Program-made: the position numbers and the translations under genes
Shown: piece after piece, positions 38,466 through 45,845 of the stretch
How the letters are laid out: every line of letters begins with the position of its first letter
Numbering within the stretch: position 1 is the stretch's first letter
Assembly: GCA_900470965.1 (NCBI GenBank)
Contig: UCCS01000053.1
Span: 1 to 45,845 of the forward strand
Direction of reading: 5' to 3'
DNA length: 45,845 nt
DNA from: Hyphomicrobiales bacterium
Lineage (GTDB): Bacteria > Pseudomonadota > Alphaproteobacteria > Rhizobiales > Rhizobiaceae
The notes under the pieces: model-generated
What the model was told of the DNA's origin: nothing
Seen by the model: the letters and a program-made list of their open reading frames with translations, nothing else
Databases searched by the model: none

Positions 38466-40649
38466 TCACTCCGCGCTCGCGACCTTCTGTACCTCGAGCG
38501 GTGCAGCATCCTTCAGTTTCTCGCCGATGCCCTTGAGAATGTTTGTCGATTGCACGGAGAGCATGCGCGGGCGAATGAGGGTCGGCACGCCGTCCTTCGG
38601 CTTGCTGGCCTGGGCCTTGGCGACATCCTTTTCGGACGGCAGCGGGTTTTCGATGCCGGGGATGGGGCGCAGCGCGACACCCTGATGGGCATAGTCCATG
38701 GCGCGCTTGAAGGTCATGGCGGGCAGCGAGCCGCCGGTCATGTTGTTGGTCGACGTGTAGTCGTCGTTCCCGAACCAGACGGCGCAGGTGTAGTTGCCGG
38801 TAAAGCCCACGAACCAGGCATCGCGATAGGCCTGCGTCGTGCCCGTCTTGCCAGCGGTGACGACGCCATTGTCGAGTGCTGCCTTGCGCGCCGTACCCAC
38901 ATAGGGCACGCGCGACAGCATCTGGTTCATGTAGCTGTCGGCCTGTTCCGACAGCACTCGCTGGGCGGGCGGCTCGTCACGATCGAAGTCGTAGAGGACG
39001 TCACCGTCATAATCGAGAACCTGCGTGATGCCGTGGCGACGAGACTGATAACCGCCGGTCGGGAACACGGCATAGGCGGTCGCCTGGTCCAACACCGTCA
39101 CCTCAGACGTGCCGATCGGGATCGTCACGTCGTCGCGGATCGGCGTTTCGACGCCCATGGCTTTGGCCATGGCACGGATCGGCTGGATGCCGAGCTTTTC
39201 CTTGGCCAGGCGCACCGGAATGGTATTGATCGACTGGGCGACCGCGGTTTCCAGCGTGATGCGGCCCGCATAATGGTTTGCGTAATTGTGCGGGCTCCAG
39301 TTGCCCCAGGAGATGGGCGCATCGATGATCGTCGTCTTCGGCGTCATCCCGCTCTCCATGGCCACCGAATAGGTATAGACCTTGAAAGAGGAGCCCGGCT
39401 GGCGCAGCGCCTTGGTGGCGCGGTTGAACTGGCTCTCGCCATAATCGCGTCCGCCGACCATGGCGCGCACGGCCCCACCATTCTCGATCATCACCATCGC
39501 GCCCTGCTTGGCGTGATAGGCTTCGCCATATTCGCGCAGCGACGTCTCGATGGAATCGTCCGCCGCCTGCTGGATGCCCATGTCGATCGTCGTGCGCACG
39601 ATCAGCGAGCGCTGATGGAAGCGCGGCGACAGACGCTGCACCTCGTCGAAGGCCCAATCGAGGAAGAAATCGGGCGATTCCACTTCATTGCGGTCGACGA
39701 CGGTGGCGGGATTGCGCCGCGCGGCGATCACCTGCCCCTCGGTCATCAGTCCGCTCTGAACCAGATTGGTCAGCACCTCGTTGGCGCGGCCGCGCGCCGC
39801 CGGCAGGTTGACGTGCGGAGCATACTTGGCCGGCGCCTTGAAGAGGCCGGCCAGCATCGCGGATTCGGCGAGGTTCACGTCGGTGATGCTCTTGCCGAAA
39901 TAGAATTGCGCCGCAGCCGCCGCACCAAATGTGCCACCGCCCATATAGGCGCGGTCGAGATAGGTCGCGAGGATCTCTTTCTTGGAAAGGTTGGCTTCCA
40001 GCCAGAACGCCAGGAAGGCCTCGGTGATCTTGCGGTCGATCGAGCGCTCGTTGGAAAGGAACAGGTTCTTGGCGAGCTGCTGCGTCAGCGTCGAACCGCC
40101 CTGCACGACTTCGCCGGCCTGGGCATTGGTGACCATGGCGCGGAAGAGGCCGATGACGTCGATGCCGAAATGGTCGAAGAAGCGGCGGTCTTCGGTCGCG
40201 ATGACGGACTTGATCAGCGAATCCGGCAATTCGTCGATCGGCACGGAATTCTGATGGATCACGCCGCGATGGCCGATGACGTTGCCATAGCGGTCGAGAA
40301 AGGTGACGGCAAAATCGCCGCGGTTGCGCCAGTCTTCCTTGGTGGCCTCGAAAGCCGGCTGCGCGAGCGCCAGCATCAGCACGAAACCGACGGCCCCGAG
40401 CGTCAGCCCTTCGCCGGCGAGTTCGAACACCGCACGTTTCCAGCCGCGAACGCGAAAGCGGCGAAAGAAAATGGTGGTGTCTTCCCAGATTTCTGCAGCG
40501 CGGAAGCCAGCGTTCCAGACGGTCGAGTCGATCCATGAATCGATACGCAACAGCAGGTGTCGGTTTCTCGACTGCTGCTTCTGAGGCTTCTTGCCTTGCC
40601 CGTTTTCGGGCTCGTCTGGCCCATTATCTGGGTTGTCCGGATCCTGCAC
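38466..40649 (-). CDS. Penicillin-binding protein 1A (bifunctional transglycosylase/transpeptidase)
   Basis: 727 residues; builds peptidoglycan strands and cross-links them at the outer face of the inner membrane. A Pro/Asp/Gln-rich cytoplasmic tail (1-70) precedes the membrane segment (about 80-98). The GT51 transglycosylase has its catalytic Glu153 in ATEDRRFFDHFG and the GGSTLTQQLAKNLFL motif. The transpeptidase has S420-x-x-K423 (GSSFK), S473-I-N475 and K601-T-G. Start is GTG at 40647-40649 with TAGGAC nearby. It is followed downstream by the DUF1214/DUF1254 pair and is divergent from ycgN. One of several PBP1 genes usual in rhizobia, so I give no symbol. Confidence 0.96.
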   Translation of the reverse strand: MQDPDNPDNGPDEPENGQGKKPQKQQSRNRHLLLRIDSWIDSTVWNAGFRAAEIWEDTTIFFRRFRVRGWKRAVFELAGEGLTLGAVGFVLMLALAQPAFEATKEDWRNRGDFAVTFLDRYGNVIGHRGVIHQNSVPIDELPDSLIKSVIATEDRRFFDHFGIDVIGLFRAMVTNAQAGEVVQGGSTLTQQLAKNLFLSNERSIDRKITEAFLAFWLEANLSKKEILATYLDRAYMGGGTFGAAAAAQFYFGKSITDVNLAESAMLAGLFKAPAKYAPHVNLPAARGRANEVLTNLVQSGLMTEGQVIAARRNPATVVDRNEVESPDFFLDWAFDEVQRLSPRFHQRSLIVRTTIDMGIQQAADDSIETSLREYGEAYHAKQGAMVMIENGGAVRAMVGGRDYGESQFNRATKALRQPGSSFKVYTYSVAMESGMTPKTTIIDAPISWGNWSPHNYANHYAGRITLETAVAQSINTIPVRLAKEKLGIQPIRAMAKAMGVETPIRDDVTIPIGTSEVTVLDQATAYAVFPTGGYQSRRHGITQVLDYDGDVLYDFDRDEPPAQRVLSEQADSYMNQMLSRVPYVGTARKAALDNGVVTAGKTGTTQAYRDAWFVGFTGNYTCAVWFGNDDYTSTNNMTGGSLPAMTFKRAMDYAHQGVALRPIPGIENPLPSEKDVAKAQASKPKDGVPTLIRPRMLSVQSTNILKGIGEKLKDAAPLEVQKVASAE

Positions 40650-40836
40650 GTCCTATATTCCCGCCTGAGCACGCTCGGCGGCCGTGAAATCCGGACGCAG
40701 GAGCGGGGCCTGAAAGGGGCCGCAACTCTCCGGATAGCCGGAGCATGTTGAATGATTGGTTGATTTTGCGCACAAGAACAAGAGAGTTGAACGGTCGTCA
40801 CGCGAATTTGCGGGCGGCTGTTGCAAGAAACGAACG

Positions 40837-41331
40837 ATGAACGATCTGCCCTTCTGGAAGCGCAAGACGCTTGCCGAAATGAATGCCGAGGAGTGGGAAA
40901 GCCTCTGCGACGGCTGCGGCCTCTGTTGCCTCAACAAGATCGAGGAATGGGATAGCGGCGACGTCTATTTCACCTCGGTCCGCTGCAAGCTGCTCGATAG
41001 CGAGAGCTGTCAATGTTCCAGCTATCCGAACCGTTGGGATTTCGTGCCTGACTGCGTTCAACTCACCAAGGAGAACGTCTCCGAGATCGCATGGCTGCCG
41101 CCGACCTGCGGCTATCGCCTCGTCAATGAGGGCCGTGATCTCTACTGGTGGCACCCGCTGGTATCAGGGGATCCGGAAACCGTCCACGCTGCCGGCATCT
41201 CGGCCCGCGGCCGCACCATCAGCGAAAACGAGGTCGATGTCGATGATTTCGAGGATTATGTCGTCGACTGGCCGCTGACGGTCGGAGAGGACGCCGAAAA
41301 AAACCGGGAAGCCGAAGAAAAGGCCGGCTGA
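40837..41331 (+). CDS. YcgN family cysteine cluster protein (UPF0260)
   Basis: 164 residues. The Cys pattern CDGCGLCC near residue 24, RCKLLDSESCQCSSY, and WDFVPDCVQLT match the YcgN/YkgJ-type cysteine cluster, thought to bind a metal or Fe-S centre. PNRWDFVPDC, LPPTCGYRL and WWHPLVSGDP are family-specific. The ATG at 40837 has a weak site (GCAAGAAACG); upstream in-frame ATG at 40756 would add 27 unconserved residues. Convergent, 3 nt from the end of the MscS gene. Function unknown. Confidence 0.92.
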   Translation: MNDLPFWKRKTLAEMNAEEWESLCDGCGLCCLNKIEEWDSGDVYFTSVRCKLLDSESCQCSSYPNRWDFVPDCVQLTKENVSEIAWLPPTCGYRLVNEGRDLYWWHPLVSGDPETVHAAGISARGRTISENEVDVDDFEDYVVDWPLTVGEDAEKNREAEEKAG

Positions 41332-41334
41332 CCG

Positions 41335-42852
41335 CTACGGCCAGGTGCCATGGGGGATCTGGAACAGATGCCGGATGCGCGTCGTCAGCGTCGTCGGATG
41401 GCTGCCTTCAGCCGATACGCCGGCGCTGAAGTGATGTTTCTCGGATTCGATCCGGCGCGACAGCAGCAGTCCCAGCTCTTCGGCAAGCGCCGGCCGTTCC
41501 TGCATGATCGCGGCGAGATGGTCCTTGGCGATTTCATAGACGATGACGGATGTGAGCGCGCGGATATTGGCCGGCTCGAGCGCACCCATCAGCACGCCGC
41601 GTTCCCCGAATAGATCGCCGGGTGCAATTCTGGCGAGCTCGATGATCTCGTTGCCCTCGATCCGCTCCACGACGGCAACGCCGCGCCGCACGATCATCAG
41701 GGAGGTCAGCGACGTGTCCTGCGTCGCGATCAGCGCATCCTTGCGGAAATTCAGCCGTTTCATGTCGGCCGCGAGCGACTCCTTTTCGTCTTCCGTCAGT
41801 GTTGAGAAGAGCGGGATGGCGTTCAGCAGCCGCCAGGCCGAATTCGGGTGCTTTCCGGCCGCTTCCAGCGGATCGGCAACCGGGGGAAGCGTCGACCCGG
41901 CAGGTGGCGCAAGCTGCAGGCCTGACGCCTTGGTGTGACGATAGACGAGATCGTAGACTTCGTTCCGGGCAGCCGTCGCTTCGCCCAGTCCGGAGACACG
42001 GAAAGAGAGCTCAAACTCGATGGCATTGCTGTCGAGCCCCGTGACGCTGACAACAGGGGTAGGGGATTTCAGGATGGCGTTGCTGCTCAAAAGTACCGTG
42101 CGCATCGTCTCTTCGATGGTCGCCGGTGGGATCGAGGGAACAACCCGGATCTTCAGCGAGACGCCATGGGCTTCTTCAGGGCTCGTCAGGTTCGTCAGCC
42201 GCGCCTTGGCGAGCGCGCTATTGGGAACGATGACGAGGTCGTTGGTGCCATTCAGGAGATGGGTTGAACGCCAGTTCGTCTCCACCACGCGGCCCTGCAC
42301 GCCATCGTCGAGGACGATCCAGTCGCCGACGCTATAGTGCCGGCCGAGATTGAGTGCGATGCCCGAGAAGACGTCATTCAGTGTGCTCTGCAGCGCAAGA
42401 CCGAGCACGATGGCGAAGACACCCGATGTAGCAATCAGCGTGCCGATCGGCGCGCCGAAGACGTAAGCCACGACCGAAAGCCCGGCGCCGAGATAGATGA
42501 TGGCGACGACGAGATCCTGCAGCAGGCGCCCCTCGCGTGGTTTGCGCTCGAAAATCAGGAAGAGCCGCACCGAGCTCGCCAGCACCATTGCGCCGCCTAT
42601 CCACCAGACGGCCTTGGCGACCCCGACGAAGATGCGCCGGAAGAGATCGTCGGCCTTGCCCATATCGGACGTATAGGGGGCAATCTCGTGCTTCACGAGC
42701 AGCAAGGTCAGCAGCGCGAAGAAGATGAAGTTGGCGATCAGCCGGAAGGCAGGTTCCCGTCCGAAAATGAACCGCGCCGCGGCACTGGCCAGAACGAGAA
42801 CAATAAACTGATACAGCGGATCTTCCAGCATCTGCCATGACATGCAGTACAT
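41335..42852 (-). CDS. MscS-type mechanosensitive channel with C-terminal cyclic-nucleotide-binding domain
   Basis: 505 residues. Four membrane segments (about 13-30, 38-55, 80-100, 112-130) lead to the MscS pore helix and beta-domain: ATSGVFAIVLGLALQSTLND, then YSVGDWIVLDDGVQGRVVETNWRSTHL and the upper cage with NDLVIVPNSALAKARLTN. From about residue 350 to 480 there is a cNMP-binding domain (LFSTLTEDEKESLAADMKRL, PGDLFGERGVLMG phosphate-binding cassette). Such fusions suggest that cAMP or cGMP tunes channel opening. No ArgSer of canonical PBC (RxAS) is present; the segment GERGVLMGALEPANIRA is a variant. Start: ATG at 42852 or at 42843. Confidence 0.92.
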   Translation of the reverse strand: MYCMSWQMLEDPLYQFIVLVLASAAARFIFGREPAFRLIANFIFFALLTLLLVKHEIAPYTSDMGKADDLFRRIFVGVAKAVWWIGGAMVLASSVRLFLIFERKPREGRLLQDLVVAIIYLGAGLSVVAYVFGAPIGTLIATSGVFAIVLGLALQSTLNDVFSGIALNLGRHYSVGDWIVLDDGVQGRVVETNWRSTHLLNGTNDLVIVPNSALAKARLTNLTSPEEAHGVSLKIRVVPSIPPATIEETMRTVLLSSNAILKSPTPVVSVTGLDSNAIEFELSFRVSGLGEATAARNEVYDLVYRHTKASGLQLAPPAGSTLPPVADPLEAAGKHPNSAWRLLNAIPLFSTLTEDEKESLAADMKRLNFRKDALIATQDTSLTSLMIVRRGVAVVERIEGNEIIELARIAPGDLFGERGVLMGALEPANIRALTSVIVYEIAKDHLAAIMQERPALAEELGLLLSRRIESEKHHFSAGVSAEGSHPTTLTTRIRHLFQIPHGTWP

Positions 42853-42939
42853 CCTGATTGGGCGTTGGACCCTATATCACGGAAGAAGAAGTCCTGTCCT
42901 CTGACACGAATGGATAGGGTGTCGTGACCGTTGATAATA

Positions 42940-42964
42940 CCGGCCGGGATTTTTGCCCGACCGG
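42940..42964 (-). terminator. Hairpin after the beta-lactamase gene
   Basis: CCGGCCGGG (42940-42948) pairs with CCCGACCGG (42956-42964), all Watson-Crick but one G:U when read as minus-strand RNA, around a 7-nt loop. It lies 10 nt after the ampC stop. The following TATTATC is only weakly T-rich. Confidence 0.45.
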
Positions 42965-42973
42965 CCATTTGGG

Positions 42974-44125
42974 CTATTTCGCCGCGTAAGTTTCCAGCGC
43001 CTGGACGAGCTTCAGCCCCGCTTCGGCGCGGACCGTGTTCGGATAGTTCCGGTTCGCCAGCACCGTCAGGCCGATATGCACCTTCGGCACCAGCACGACA
43101 TAGGCGCCGAAACCGTTCGTCGACCCGGTCTTGTTCATCAGCACCGCGCTTTGCGGCGCAAGCGGCTTCGCCCGCTGTTTGACCGGCTGGCTTTCCAGGC
43201 TCATCTTGGCCGAGTTGCCGTCGAGGAGCTTCTTGAGCGCCACGGGCCAGGCATATTGCTCCCAGACCATGTCCTGCGTGTAATAGGCCGTATCGAAATA
43301 GCCCGTATGCGTCTTCTCGATCGCGGCCTTGAATTCGGGTGCCAGAGCATCCGAATTCAAATTAAGCTCCAACAGATGCACCATGTCGCGGGTCGTGGTC
43401 TTGATACCGTAGGCCTCGTCGTCAAGGACGCCGGGTCCGACGCGGACCGGCTTGTTGGCCTTGGAATAACCGAAGGCGTAGCGATCCATGGCATCAGGCG
43501 GAACCGCGATGAAGGTGCTCTTGAGACCGAGGGCGGGAAACAGCTCGCCTTCGGCCGCCTGCCTGTAAGTGCCGCCAAAACGCTCACCGGAGATCCGCCC
43601 GAGAAGGCCGATGCTGACATTGGAATAGGAGCGCATGGTGCCCGCCTTATAGGCCGCTTTCCAGTTCTTCAGATAGGTCATCAGCTCGGCATCGTCATTC
43701 ACGCTATCCGGCACCTGCAGCGGCAGGCCGCCTGACGTGTGGGTGGCGAGATTGACGAGGGTGATCTTGTCGAAGGCGCCGCCCTTGAGCTCCGGCAGGT
43801 AGGTCGAAACCGGCTGGTCCATCGACAACAGGCCGCGCTGTTCGGCAAGTGCGGCAAGCGTGACATTAAAAATTTTGCTGACGGAGCCGAGCTCGAAGAT
43901 CGTGTCGCTGGTGACAGGTGCTTTCGTCTCGCGCGAGGCTTCACCATAAGTGTAATAGAATTCCGAGCCGTTGATCGTCACGCCGACGGCCAGTCCCGGG
44001 ATGTCGTATTCCTTGATTACGGGCTGAAAAACGCGATCGACCATCTCCTGGAATGCTTTATCCGTCATGTCTGCTGCATGGAGCGGGCTCGCTGACAAGG
44101 CGAGGGCGATGAGGCAGTGTCTCAT
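42974..44125 (-). CDS. ampC: Class C beta-lactamase (AmpC-like serine hydrolase)
   Basis: 383 residues with a signal peptide ending SPLHA before ADMTDKAF, so periplasmic. Class C motifs are complete: S81-V-S-K84 (FELGSVSKIF), YSN (MRSYSNVSIG) and KTG (MNKTGSTNGFGAYVVLVP). Overall order and length match AmpC proper, not merely the wider DD-peptidase/esterase group. A GTG at 44131 two codons upstream has the better-placed ribosome-binding site (GAGAGGAACC). Unlike classical ampC it has no AmpR; a TetR gene lies 103 nt upstream on the same strand. Confidence 0.92.
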   Translation of the reverse strand: MRHCLIALALSASPLHAADMTDKAFQEMVDRVFQPVIKEYDIPGLAVGVTINGSEFYYTYGEASRETKAPVTSDTIFELGSVSKIFNVTLAALAEQRGLLSMDQPVSTYLPELKGGAFDKITLVNLATHTSGGLPLQVPDSVNDDAELMTYLKNWKAAYKAGTMRSYSNVSIGLLGRISGERFGGTYRQAAEGELFPALGLKSTFIAVPPDAMDRYAFGYSKANKPVRVGPGVLDDEAYGIKTTTRDMVHLLELNLNSDALAPEFKAAIEKTHTGYFDTAYYTQDMVWEQYAWPVALKKLLDGNSAKMSLESQPVKQRAKPLAPQSAVLMNKTGSTNGFGAYVVLVPKVHIGLTVLANRNYPNTVRAEAGLKLVQALETYAAK

Positions 44126-44228
44126 ATTCACTAGCGGTTCCTCTCTGTGCATCCGGCAATATGGCCGACACACGGTCGATAGCGTGGCCGTTTGTCCCTC
44201 CACAAACGATAAGAACTCGCAGGAGACC

Positions 44229-44798
44229 CTAGTTTAATTTGGGCTCGAGGGCGGCGAGAAAGAGCCGTAGTTCCCGCTGGACGTAGTCGGCTACAGCTCC
44301 CTCGGACGAGAAGCCCCACCAGAGCAGCGATCCCTGCCATTGCGAGAGCATCAGCCGGGCAATGGTCTGCGCTTGCCCCTGTCCCCCGAAACGCTCGGCA
44401 ATCGCTGCCGTCAGGGCAGCACCCCAGGCCGCGCCACGAGCGCGGAGAACCGGATCGCGGAAATCCTCGCGCAGCAGAAGCAGGCCTTCGGCATAGGAAG
44501 CGGGATTATCGCCATAGTCCTGGGAAAGGCCGCTCAGCAGCGCGATCGCTCCGTCCGAGGTCTTCGGCAGCGTATCGGCGAGCCGCGCCGTTTCCGCGTC
44601 CAGCCGGTCCCAGGCGTGGAGCAGGGCGGCGCGCAGCATGCCGGCTTTGGTGGCGAAGCGCTGCACCAGCGTCGAGCCGGAAAGGCCGCTCGCCTTGGCG
44701 ACCGCCGCAAAGGTCGCCGCATCCGGCCCCTCGGACTGGATCACATCGAGAACCATCGAAAGCAGCTGTTCATCTGAAAGCGTGCGCGGACGCGGCAT
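44229..44798 (-). CDS. TetR/AcrR family transcriptional regulator
   Basis: 189 residues. The N-terminal HTH is of the TetR type (LDVIQSEGPDAATFAAVAKASGLSGSTLVQRFATKAGMLRAAL), and the rest is a helical ligand-binding domain with RGAAWGAALTAAIAERFGGQG. The start at 44796-44798 follows AAGAGGAAA; the longer frame overlaps the operator. It is divergent from the SDR at 44901 with a palindrome between, so it likely represses that gene and itself. It may be cotranscribed with ampC downstream. The ligand is unknown. Confidence 0.92.
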   Translation of the reverse strand: MPRPRTLSDEQLLSMVLDVIQSEGPDAATFAAVAKASGLSGSTLVQRFATKAGMLRAALLHAWDRLDAETARLADTLPKTSDGAIALLSGLSQDYGDNPASYAEGLLLLREDFRDPVLRARGAAWGAALTAAIAERFGGQGQAQTIARLMLSQWQGSLLWWGFSSEGAVADYVQRELRLFLAALEPKLN

Positions 44799-44829
44799 GA
44801 AATTTCCTCTTGTGTTCGCCATATTTATG

Positions 44830-44843
44830 AACGAACATTCGTT
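44830..44843. promoter_or_regulatory. Palindrome, probable operator of the TetR regulator
   Basis: AACGAA-CA-TTCGTT has perfect 6-bp arms and imperfect matches further out (ATG/TAT). It lies 31 nt before the TetR start and 57 nt before the SDR start, in the only non-coding stretch between them. Size and place match a TetR-family operator. Confidence 0.7.
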
Positions 44844-44900
44844 TATATGCAAGTAAGCCGACTAGGCCGGTTAATTGCTTCTAGCGGGGAGGACGGCGAA

Positions 44901-45815
44901 GTGACAGGGAACTTAAAGGGAAAGGTGGCGCTTGTTGCCGGCGGAACGCGCGGCGCCGGCCGCGGCATTGCGGTGGAACTGGGCGCGGCAGGCGCGACCG
45001 TCTATGTGACTGGCCGCACGACGCGCATGCAGCAATCCGAATATGGCCGGCCAGAGACCATCGAGGAAACCGCCGAACTCGTGAGCGCGGCGGGTGGGCG
45101 GGGCATTGCCGTGCAGGTGGATCATCTGGTTCAGGAGCAGGTCGAAGCGCTTGTTGCCCGCATCCGCGCGGAGGAGGGCAGGCTCGATGTCCTCATCAAC
45201 GATATCTGGGGCGGCGAGCATCTGACGGAGTGGAATAAGCCGGTCTGGGAGCATTCCCTCGACAAGGGCCTGCGCATGCTGCGGCTTGCCATCGACACCC
45301 ATTTCATCACCGCCCATTACGCGCTGGCACTGATGATCGAGCAGCCGGGCGGATTGCTGGTGGAGATGACGGATGGCACGGCGGATTATAATGCCACGCA
45401 TTACAGGCTCTGCCCCTATTACGATCTGGTGAAAACGGGCACGAACCGTATGGCCTGGGCGCATGCCAAAGATCTGGCAGCGCATGGTGCCACTGCCGTC
45501 TCGCTCTCACCCGGCTGGATGCGCTCGGAAATGATGCTGGAAATCTATGGGGTTAAGGAAGAAAATTGGCGCGACGGCACAAAAGTCCAGCCGCATTTCG
45601 TCATCTCGGAAACGCCGCGTTTCACCGGCCGGGCGGTCGCCGCACTCGCCGCCGATCCCGACCGCAACAGATGGAGTGGCCAGTCGCTCTCAAGTTTCCA
45701 ACTGGCAGACGCCTACGGCTTCACCGATCTCGACGGCACGCGGCCGGATTGCTGGCGTTACCTCGCCGAGGTGCAGGAACCTGGCAAGCCGGCGGATGAC
45801 ACTGGATATCGCTGA
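44901..45815 (+). CDS. Short-chain dehydrogenase/reductase
   Basis: 304 residues. The cofactor motif is AGGTRGAGRG (variant of TGxxxGxG, with TGRT after the second strand), NDIWGG stands in place of NNAG, and the catalytic pair is YDLVK. The position of the usual catalytic Ser reads VEMTDGT, so Thr may serve. The C-terminus has FTGRAVAALAADPDRNRWSGQSLSSF. The GTG at 44901 has GGGGAGGACG at a good distance. An ATG at 44847 lies in the operator region and is less likely. It is divergent from the TetR gene that probably controls it. Complete within the window; the last 30 bases hold nothing further. Confidence 0.9.
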   Translation: MTGNLKGKVALVAGGTRGAGRGIAVELGAAGATVYVTGRTTRMQQSEYGRPETIEETAELVSAAGGRGIAVQVDHLVQEQVEALVARIRAEEGRLDVLINDIWGGEHLTEWNKPVWEHSLDKGLRMLRLAIDTHFITAHYALALMIEQPGGLLVEMTDGTADYNATHYRLCPYYDLVKTGTNRMAWAHAKDLAAHGATAVSLSPGWMRSEMMLEIYGVKEENWRDGTKVQPHFVISETPRFTGRAVAALAADPDRNRWSGQSLSSFQLADAYGFTDLDGTRPDCWRYLAEVQEPGKPADDTGYR

Positions 45816-45845
45816 TCTGACGCTGCCGCCCGAGGGATCGATCCC

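Noticed and set aside
38409..40538. 709-codon plus-strand open frame opposite PBP1A
   Set aside because: PBP1A on the minus strand has all catalytic motifs; the antisense frame is Arg/His/Gly-rich without domains.
1..45845. CRISPR array, prophage, insertion sequence, tRNA or rRNA gene
   Set aside because: I found no regular spaced repeats, integrase or transposase motifs, or recognisable RNA gene sequence on either strand.

Overview
The window looks like a chromosomal segment of a member of the Rhizobiaceae (Rhizobium or a close relative). The reasons are high GC with strong GC3 codon bias, a MucR/Ros zinc-finger regulator, several protein families largely confined to Rhizobiales or alphaproteobacteria (DUF930, DUF5330, DUF1491, DUF2336, YcgN cysteine cluster), a FixK/FNR-type box, and short intergenic palindromic repeats of the kind common in rhizobial genomes. 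I saw no rRNA, tRNA, CRISPR array, IS element or prophage.

Layout. 1-6.4 kb: two secreted proteins (DUF930; NodB-like deacetylase), a DAO-type FAD oxidoreductase with an AI-2E family permease upstream of it, and a divergent LysR/aldo-keto reductase pair. 6.4-9.3 kb: a stand-alone 939-residue protein joining a trypsin-like protease to two phospholipase-D (HKD) nuclease motifs, the most unusual gene here. 9.5-13.7 kb: a VOC protein with an optional Tat leader, then a universal stress protein, a DksA-like zinc finger and a PAQR/hemolysin III membrane protein behind a perfect FNR/FixK box, followed by a GNAT and a secreted pentapeptide-repeat protein. 13.7-16.6 kb: methyltransferase, GNAT, FAD oxidoreductase, MsrB. 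16.8-23.1 kb: a small membrane protein and a complete seven-gene Mrp/Pha cation/H+ antiporter operon (A-G).

23.1-30 kb: mucR with a long AT-rich leader, a YciI-like protein, SufE, a DUF5330 protein, a DivJ/PleC-type histidine kinase overlapping a peptidoglycan-binding membrane protein, and a divergent AraC/SDR pair. 31-36 kb: a cytoplasmic chemoreceptor broken by a -1 frameshift in a short C run, DUF1491, an ABC-F ATPase, a remnant that looks like the end of an SDR gene, and DUF2336. 36.2-37.2 kb: small genes around a largely non-coding stretch with an orphan terminator. 37.2-45.8 kb: a DUF1254/DUF1214 membrane pair, PBP1A, YcgN, an MscS channel fused to a cyclic-nucleotide-binding domain, a class C beta-lactamase, and a TetR divergent from an SDR with a clear operator between them.

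Themes: much of the content concerns the cell envelope and stress (PBP1A, peptidoglycan-binding protein, MscS, Mrp antiporter, beta-lactamase, USP, MsrB), and four one-component regulators sit next to likely target genes (LysR/AKR, AraC/SDR, TetR/SDR, MucR autoregulation). The best candidate for an undescribed system is the protease-HKD fusion. It stands alone, has all catalytic residues in place, and lacks a secretion signal. Functions come from motif recognition by eye; no database search was run.
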